Assembly (NCBI GenBank): GCA_001972305.1
Contig: BDDD01000182.1
Span: 559,595-623,594 of the forward strand
Source: Cephalotus follicularis
Lineage: Eukaryota > Streptophyta > Magnoliopsida > Oxalidales > Cephalotaceae
Reading direction: 5' to 3'
DNA length: 64,000 bases
The notes beneath the pieces were generated by a model. That model ran no database searches, was not told the origin of the DNA, and saw only the letters and a program-made list of their open reading frames with translations. Positions 58,083 to 64,000 of this stretch are shown piece after piece. A program made the translations under genes and the position numbers. Position 1 is the stretch's first letter. Each line of letters opens with the position of its first letter.

Positions 58083-61000
58083 CCCCTCAAAACACAATGA
58101 GGTGAGGCATTTCCTAAGCTCCAATAGCATCTCCTTGGTTGGCCTTTTGGAATCTAGGGTTAGTATCCATAATCTTGATAGGATAGTTAGTAGTTTAGGT
58201 AAGAAATGGGTTTATACCTCAAACCATCATGTGTCCCTGGCTGGTAGAATTGTTGTGGCCTGGAACCCCTCCTATCTTAACTTTGTTCCTGTCCATGTCA
58301 CTGAGCAAGCCATCCACGGCCATGCTACCCTCAGTGATAATATGTGTATCCATGTCTCTTTTGTATATGGTTTGTGTGACAGAACCGCAAGGAAGTCCCT
58401 ATGGGGTGAATTGGCTCATTGTGCTGCTATGTTTCGCAACGAACCTTGGGTGGTCCTTGGTGATTTCAATGTTACCCGGTATGGAACTGAACATGCTACT
58501 AGTAGGGTGGTCACCAAGGCAATGCAGGACTTTAACAAGGCTGTTGTTACAGCGGAGTTGGAGGATCTTAATAGTGCTGGTTATGTGTTTACTTGGAGTA
58601 ATAGGAGGCAGGGAGAGGGGGAGGTTAAGAAGAAGTTAGATAGGGCTATGGGGAATTGGCAGTGGTTTAAGTCTTTGGGTGATGCATATGCCCACTTTCA
58701 CCCCCCTGGGATCTCTGATCATTCTCCGATCACCATCCAGATGAGACTTAGGCAGCCGTTTAGGGGGAGATCTTTTAAGTACTTAAACTTTTGGTCGAAG
58801 GATGACCGGTTTTTGCAGGTGGTAAGCCATGAATGGTTGAAGGCTCATACAGGCTCTCCCCTTGTTGTTATACACAAGAAGTTGAAATCTCTTAAAGCTT
58901 GCCTAAGGAATTTTTGCTCTAGACCTGACTCTAGGGTGGCTGACCTTAGGGCCCGGTTGAAGCAGGTGCAACAACTATCCCTTGGGGGGGATGTTCCCCC
59001 AGGTGTCTTTGAGCTGGAGAGACAGTTAAGATTGGAAGTTAGTGATGCGGCCAGGGATGAAGAAGCCTTCTTTAAGCAGAAATCTAGGATTCAATGGCTT
59101 AAGGAGGGAGATTCTAATTCTGCCTTCTTCCATAGGGTGGTGAAGATGAGGCAGTCCAGAAACCACATAGTACGGATAAGGGATGAAGATGAGGGTTGGG
59201 TTGTCACTGAGGAAGCTATTGCTCACGTTGGGATTGATCACTACAGAAAGCTTATGGGGACTTCGAGTAGACAAGAGCCTAGGTTATGTGACCTTTATGG
59301 ATATGACAAGCATATATCTGAGGAGCATTTTATTGCCATGGGCAGCCCAATATCTAGGGAGGAAGTAAAGGATGCTTTGTGGTCTCTCAATCCCCTCAAA
59401 GCCCCTGGCCCGGATGGGTACAATGGCAGCTTTTTCAGAGATGCGTGGAGCATTGTTGGCGAAGATTGCACCCAGGCCATCCTTAGTTTCTTTGCCACGG
59501 GTTTCATGCCCAGAAGTCTCAACGCCACAGCCTTAGCCCTTGTGCCCAAGGTGAAGTGTCCAGAGAGGATGAGTGACTTTAGACCTATCGCCTGTTGTAA
59601 CTTCCTTTACAAAACTATCTCGAAGATCATTGCTAATAGATTGAAGCTAGCCCTCCAACACCTAGTAGACCCTGCACAGTCGGCTTTTGTCAAGGGTCGA
59701 AACATAAGACATAACATTTTGCTTGCCCAGGAGCTCCTGCGTGGATACCACTTGAATAGGGGTGCTGCCCGTTGTGCCTTTAAGGTGGATATACACAAGG
59801 CCTATGATACTATTGAGTGGGACTTTGTCCTGGCCATGTTAACGAAGGTTGGGTGCCCCAGGAACTTTGTTGGGTGGGTTAGACAGTGCATCTCTTCTCC
59901 TATGTACTCGGTGATTCTTAATGGTAGCATGCATGGATTCTTTCCTGGTAAGAGGGGGCTTAGGCAGGGAGACCCTCTCTCGCCTTACCTCTTTGCTTTG
60001 AGTGTTGATCTCCTCTCCCACCTTCTCCATCCCTCTGTCTTAGGGAGACAATTCAGGTTCCACCCAAGGTGCCAGCGGGTGGGCATTACCCACCTGTGTT
60101 ATGCAGACGACCTCCTTTTGCTATCGGCGGCGAGCCTCTCATCTGTTAACTGCCTTTTCGAGAGCTTGGATAAGTTCAAAGAAGCCTCGGGTCTCACAGT
60201 TAGTCCTCAGAAGAGTGTGGTGTTTTTCTGCAACACTAATGCTAGGATGAGGAGGGACATTCTCCATAGGGTTGGGTGCCTTGAAGGTATGTTGCCAGTG
60301 ACTTATCTTGGTCTCCCCCTGATCACTAAGAGATTATCTAAGGGAGCGTGTAGCACTCTGGTGGAGCGTATCACGGCTAGAGCCAATTCCTGGGTAAGTA
60401 AGGCCTTGTCTTTTGCTGGTCGACTTCAACTGGTGAAGGCTACCCTTATCAGTATGCAGTGCTATTGGTGTAACATTTTCCTTCTTCCCATGAGTACTAT
60501 AAAGGAGTGTGAACGTGTCCTTAGGACTTTCCTGTGGGGTGGAAGAGGCAGAGCCAAGGTGAAGTGGGCTGATGTTTGTAAACCGTTCTTGGAGGGTGGG
60601 CTGGGTATCCGTGACTTGAAGACATGGAATAAAGCTTTGCTCCTTAAACATCTCTGGTCTGTGCTCACGGAGGATTCTATCTGGGCCAAATGGTGTCATG
60701 CCTATCTTCTCCATAATTCCAACCTTTGGACAGCTACGTTACATGGTCATCTTTCTTGGTCATGGAGGCAGATCCTTCGTCTGAGACCACTGGCGAAGGA
60801 GCATCTCATTTACAAATGTGGGAACGGTGAGCATTTCTCCCTCTGGTTCGATCCGTGGCTGCATGGAGATTCCGTTCATGCTCTTTATGGACACAGGGTA
60901 ATGTTTGAAGCTGGTCTGAGCAAGCATGCCCGGGTGAAGGATGTTATAAGGGAGGGTGAGTGGTGTTGGCCCCAGACCTCATGTGATGTGGTTGAACTGC

Positions 61001-61647
61001 AACGGAGAGTGAGAAGCATCCCAATCTCAACTGCTCCAGATAGTATACATTGGGACAAAGTGGGGGAGGTGTTCTCCACTGCCAGTGCATTTCATGGTAT
61101 TAGACAAAGGTTCCTATTGGTGGATTGGCACGACATTGTCTGGCATAGTAGAAGAATACCTAAGCATGCTTTCAGCTTATGGTTAGCGCTTCGGGGAGCT
61201 CATAGGACCAAGGACAAATTGTTGGCTTTTGGGGTGGTTCATAGTGCCGATTGTGCCTTCCTCTGTGGGGAGACAGAAACGCTACAACATCTCTTCTTCC
61301 AATGTCCGTTCTCATCCATGGTGTGGAGGGAAGTCCTGCTTATGTGCAATATTGCCAGACCCCTTCTCCCGTGGGCGGATGAAGTGCTGTGGATGTCCAC
61401 TCATGCAAGAGGCAGTGCGTTTCACCATACTGTGAGGAGACTTGCCTTTGCAGCCACCGTTTATCATTTGTGGATAGAGAGGAATCGTCGCTGCTTCAAG
61501 AACGTGTTCCTACCTTACCAGGAGATCATTCGCTTGGTGAAACAGGATGTCAGTGGGAAGCTGGCATCAGGCAAGAGCTATCCCAGGTGTGAACGTTACC
61601 ATAGCCTATGTGTTAATTGGGGTGTCCCGTTCGGTGAGGATATCTGA
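58042..61647 (+). CDS. LINE ORF2: endonuclease-reverse transcriptase, 1201 aa
   Basis: ORF2 cleaves target DNA and copies the element RNA onto the nick in the nucleus. I chose ATG 58042 because the endonuclease fold starts there (ATWNVRGLN). The open frame extends 43 codons further upstream, but within ORF1. Endonuclease, residues 1-230: Asn8, Glu37 (LLESR), GDFN 140-143, SDHSPI 225-230. Reverse transcriptase, about 440-740: [38 protein letters not shown] and YADD near 687-690. C-terminal zf-RVT region, about 1025-1100, with [18 protein letters not shown]. No RNase H domain follows. No stop or frameshift is seen and all key motifs are present, so it may be functional. Confidence 0.95.
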   Translation: MTGVATWNVRGLNDPSKHNEVRHFLSSNSISLVGLLESRVSIHNLDRIVSSLGKKWVYTSNHHVSLAGRIVVAWNPSYLNFVPVHVTEQAIHGHATLSDNMCIHVSFVYGLCDRTARKSLWGELAHCAAMFRNEPWVVLGDFNVTRYGTEHATSRVVTKAMQDFNKAVVTAELEDLNSAGYVFTWSNRRQGEGEVKKKLDRAMGNWQWFKSLGDAYAHFHPPGISDHSPITIQMRLRQPFRGRSFKYLNFWSKDDRFLQVVSHEWLKAHTGSPLVVIHKKLKSLKACLRNFCSRPDSRVADLRARLKQVQQLSLGGDVPPGVFELERQLRLEVSDAARDEEAFFKQKSRIQWLKEGDSNSAFFHRVVKMRQSRNHIVRIRDEDEGWVVTEEAIAHVGIDHYRKLMGTSSRQEPRLCDLYGYDKHISEEHFIAMGSPISREEVKDALWSLNPLKAPGPDGYNGSFFRDAWSIVGEDCTQAILSFFATGFMPRSLNATALALVPKVKCPERMSDFRPIACCNFLYKTISKIIANRLKLALQHLVDPAQSAFVKGRNIRHNILLAQELLRGYHLNRGAARCAFKVDIHKAYDTIEWDFVLAMLTKVGCPRNFVGWVRQCISSPMYSVILNGSMHGFFPGKRGLRQGDPLSPYLFALSVDLLSHLLHPSVLGRQFRFHPRCQRVGITHLCYADDLLLLSAASLSSVNCLFESLDKFKEASGLTVSPQKSVVFFCNTNARMRRDILHRVGCLEGMLPVTYLGLPLITKRLSKGACSTLVERITARANSWVSKALSFAGRLQLVKATLISMQCYWCNIFLLPMSTIKECERVLRTFLWGGRGRAKVKWADVCKPFLEGGLGIRDLKTWNKALLLKHLWSVLTEDSIWAKWCHAYLLHNSNLWTATLHGHLSWSWRQILRLRPLAKEHLIYKCGNGEHFSLWFDPWLHGDSVHALYGHRVMFEAGLSKHARVKDVIREGEWCWPQTSCDVVELQRRVRSIPISTAPDSIHWDKVGEVFSTASAFHGIRQRFLLVDWHDIVWHSRRIPKHAFSLWLALRGAHRTKDKLLAFGVVHSADCAFLCGETETLQHLFFQCPFSSMVWREVLLMCNIARPLLPWADEVLWMSTHARGSAFHHTVRRLAFAATVYHLWIERNRRCFKNVFLPYQEIIRLVKQDVSGKLASGKSYPRCERYHSLCVNWGVPFGEDI

Positions 61648-62025
61648 TACTGGTACAAAGGTGGTGGGTTGCTTTGGTGCCTCAGTGCGCAACGCAATGG
61701 TTTCTTGGGCTGATGACACGGGTGGAAGATGGGCATCTGCTGGCAGATGCGCTTGGGCGTTATGTGTGCTTATGCTGGGCTGCTGGCGCGCGTTTGGTGG
61801 TCAGGGGTGGGCTAAGGCCCACTTGTGTGGCTCTTGCCCTATAGATGACACATACCCTAGTTTAGGGCCTTTTGTATGTTTTGTTATGGTTTGGGGTTTT
61901 AATACTCATACTTTTTGGGTCTCTAGGTAGTGAGCATTTGGCATGTCCTTTTTGTAAACATGCTAATGCCTTTGTAACATCTATTATTGATATATTTTAA
62001 CCAAATTGTTCCAAAAAAAAAAAAA
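61648..62025 (+). other. LINE 3' untranslated region and poly(A) tail
   Basis: About 366 bp of non-coding sequence ends in a run of 15 A (62013-62027, the last two shared with the target duplication). I see no AATAAA close to the tail. The short open frames here have no recognisable domain. Confidence 0.85.
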
Positions 62026-62863
62026 AACGTAGCCATACTTTTGAAAACAAAACATCATTAAAATCCTTTTCTGGTATAAAAACCATCACGTTTCATAAAA
62101 TCACATTCATTCTTTACTGTTCATATCTCATGAAACAGAACATTTCATTCTCTTTTTCTGATCATATCTCATGAATCAGAACATTTCATAAATAACTGAG
62201 GGGTCATAAAAACATAAAAACAGACCCAATTGAACCATTGCTTCACCGGGGCATTGTGCACTCCCCCATTACTATCCTTACACCACATGCATGTCCGTGA
62301 GCACTCTCCGCTCATAACATTAATCCTTGTCTAGATTAATCCTCCCTGGATCGCAATCCAGTAGTTGTTCATCTCGATTCATTGCATTTTCTCATTTCGT
62401 AAAAAACATTTCTTAATACTTTGAGTGATCAGCTCAAAGCATTAATAAAACAATTTTGTAAAACATTTGTGAAACTAAATTTAAAACAGTATTGTAAAAC
62501 ATTTGTAAAACTGAATTTAAAACATTTTAATAAAACATAATATGAGCAAAAAGTTTTAAATACAAATTTTCGTAAGAAAATGGCAAAATATCGAAATACA
62601 TAAAAGCATAATTTTCCAGAAAATACTTTAAAATGAGTAAGCATAAAATATTTGGCAAAAATATAGAATTGTTGTTAAAATTCTTTGGTATATAAAAATA
62701 GCATTTTTCCTTACCACCACAAAATACTTTAAAAAGGCGATTATGAATCCTTACATTGCTTTAATCTCCTTCCCTCCTTTTCTAGGCTGAAGTAATTTCT
62801 ACACCGAAATCTCCACAAAATTCTCCTTCTCTTCTCTTCTCTCTTTCTCTTTCTCTCTTTCTC

Positions 62864-64000
62864 TGTAACTCCCGGGAATGTCACGCATTGTAATTAATTA
62901 AATTTTGATGTAACCTTACCATGGAATTAATGAGAATAATGAAATTCCAGACTTTGATGATGTTTTCCAAACTCTAATGATGTTGATTTTGGAATACGAA
63001 TGTTAATGAAATGTTAAAAGAGTGCTTTTTAGGTCAAACAGCACAGTTTTGGGTTGAAAGCGTCGACGCCTTTTTGGAAAGCGTCGATGCCTTTTTGGAA
63101 AGCGTCGACGCCTATGCGACAAAAATGTGCACGTGAACCATGCACATGCATGTCGACGCCTTTAGACAAAACGCTATAAGCGTTGACGCCTGAATATAAA
63201 CGTTGACGGATTGTGTTGTGTCCCTGATGTGCACAAACAACAGATAAACATGGCACTTGGAGGAATGTTTGTGCCACTCTTCAGACACCTTCACATGTGT
63301 TTTATGACGTGTTCATCATGTATTGAGATTCCCTGAGTTATAGGGACTTGAAAGGCACTGAAGAGAGGAAGAATGTCTAAGTGCATGGCCTGCAAAGAGG
63401 AAGAATGCAACACCTGTTGCATCAGGCTTGCATGAGGGAGAGAGACTTAAATTGGTGGGCATATGTAGATGAAACAAAAATAAAATCTGCATAAAAGTCG
63501 ACTCCTCTCACCCCTCTCATTTGTTACTGAAAGAGAAGGCCAAAATATTGAGAGAGACACGGAGAGGGAAGGAAGTAGAAATGATAGAGAGAGAAAAGAT
63601 CAAACTCCATTGTTGAGCAAGAGAGAGAAAGCTTGGAGCTTGGACAACGACTGTGGAACAAACCAGGGAGCTTTCAGGCTGAACCTGGGGACGCAAAGTA
63701 ACTTAGTGGATACTAAAAGTGGTGGACTTTTGGCTTCTAACTTGAAGCCTGAGGTAGGGGAAGCCATACTTGTATTTTGTGTTCAATATTTGTGTTTTTT
63801 CAGTGATGTTTATGCACAGATTGCATGAACTGTTGAACTATTTTTGGTCACTGAAATTATACCATGTTGTACTGGATGTGTAATATGATGTTACATGTAA
63901 TTTTTCTGGGCTTTATACATGTTGGATTGCATGTTATTGTTGTGGAAATGTCACTGTTTGGTCACGTCGTGAGGAACAAGACGATTGATGCTTGAAACCG
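62864..64000 (+). mobile_element. Start of a Tekay-type LTR leaving the window
   Basis: Begins TGTAACTCCCGGGAATGTC directly after the GA/CT-rich end of the previous LTR. It has an upstream palindrome cluster of the GCGTCGACGC type, a purine-rich start region (63535-63630) and a donor GAG/GTAGGG (63754), as in the 14718-37562 LTR. The acceptor block and the LTR end lie beyond the window. Confidence 0.78.
63058..63208. repeat. GTCGAC-core palindromes with a near-tandem triplet
   Basis: Three units of AAGCGTCGACGCCTTTTTGG in a row at 63058-63115, about 22 bp apart, then three more spaced copies. The first three spacers are almost identical, so this cluster shows growth by tandem copying. Confidence 0.85.

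Larger units (their letters stand above)
56818..62025 (+). mobile_element. L1-type LINE, 5.2 kb, apparently full length
   Basis: A non-LTR retrotransposon with 5' leader (to 57039), ORF1, ORF2, a 366-bp 3' leader-free tail and a pure A run of about 15 bases. An exact target duplication of 14 bp plus two ambiguous A (AACGTAGCCATACTTT, 56802-56817 and 62026-62041) flanks it. Length and content match plant L1 elements without an RNase H domain. The clean poly(A), exact duplication and open ORF2 indicate a recent insertion. It lies antisense inside the LTR of 54012-62863. Confidence 0.95.
54012..62863 (-). mobile_element. LTR of a Ty3-type element (about 1.7 kb net), split by a solo LTR and a LINE
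   Basis: LTR sequence occupies 54012-54123, 56096-56817 and 62042-62863. The plus-strand left edge is TGTAACGTCCC. The minus strand shows a GA-rich start region (62820-62860), a GTAAGG donor near 62750 and an acceptor TTTTCCAG near 56655 with a TACTGGGC block before it. This order resembles the plus-strand LTR at 39161. The right end is cut by the LTR starting at 62864, so its partner repeat cannot be found. Confidence 0.7.

Noticed and set aside
57704-58090. A 128-codon minus-strand frame
   Set aside because: It is the antisense shadow of LINE ORF1 and the ORF2 start.
61547-61930. A 127-codon frame after LINE ORF2
   Set aside because: It overlaps the end of ORF2 in another frame, is rich in Trp/Cys/Gly and has no recognisable domain; RNase H motifs were looked for and not seen.
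1-64000. tRNA or rRNA genes, especially near the TGGTATCAGAGC sites
   Set aside because: Those sites are primer binding sites next to LTRs. No cloverleaf or rRNA block was recognised on either strand by eye.

Overview
This window reads as intergenic repeat from a large-genome seed plant, most likely an angiosperm. No host gene, rRNA or tRNA could be supported. Nearly all bases belong to transposable elements: Ty3/gypsy chromoviruses of the Tekay/Del type with very long LTRs, an Athila-type Ty3 element, two copies of one Ty1/copia family, several solo LTRs, and one L1-type LINE. The plant call rests on Tekay and Athila polyproteins, initiator-Met tRNA primer sites, plant L1 ORF1 architecture (DUF4283-like plus CCHC), and deep nesting.

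Layout. 1-6409: minus-strand Tekay interior (element A), split by a 2.8 kb solo LTR (2000-4829). 6410-8195: the 5' LTR of A. 8196-13022: a related LTR in the opposite orientation, split by a second solo LTR (9698-12434). 13023-14717: a gag piece and a collapsed pol remnant. 14718-37562: a long 3' LTR holding a copia element (15533-35614), whose own left LTR holds a whole-length Tekay element (16889-26914). 37563-49135: a minus-strand Athila element split by two LTR insertions. 49136-54011: a plus-strand copia fragment holding a small solo LTR. 54012-62863: a minus-strand LTR holding a solo LTR (54124-56090) and a LINE (56818-62025). 62864-64000: start of another LTR that leaves the window.

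The LTR elements are all fossils with several breaks each. The nesting order agrees with age by eye: the two copia LTRs differ by about 7 percent, and the two LTRs of the Tekay element inside one of them by about 5 percent. The LINE looks youngest, with a 1201-codon ORF2 open throughout, a clean poly(A) tail and an exact target duplication. Its ORF1 carries two lesions, so it was probably mobilised in trans or decayed after insertion.

Two patterns are not explained by ordinary annotation. First, the Ty3-type LTRs carry clusters of short palindromes built on a GTCGAC core, well over a hundred copies in all, with arms that differ by subfamily but change symmetrically. Second, most long LTRs carry a good 5' splice site and, 0.75-1.9 kb further on, a conserved 3' splice-site block, as if the LTR contained a leader intron. 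The palindrome clusters fall upstream of the probable start site, inside this intron, or both.
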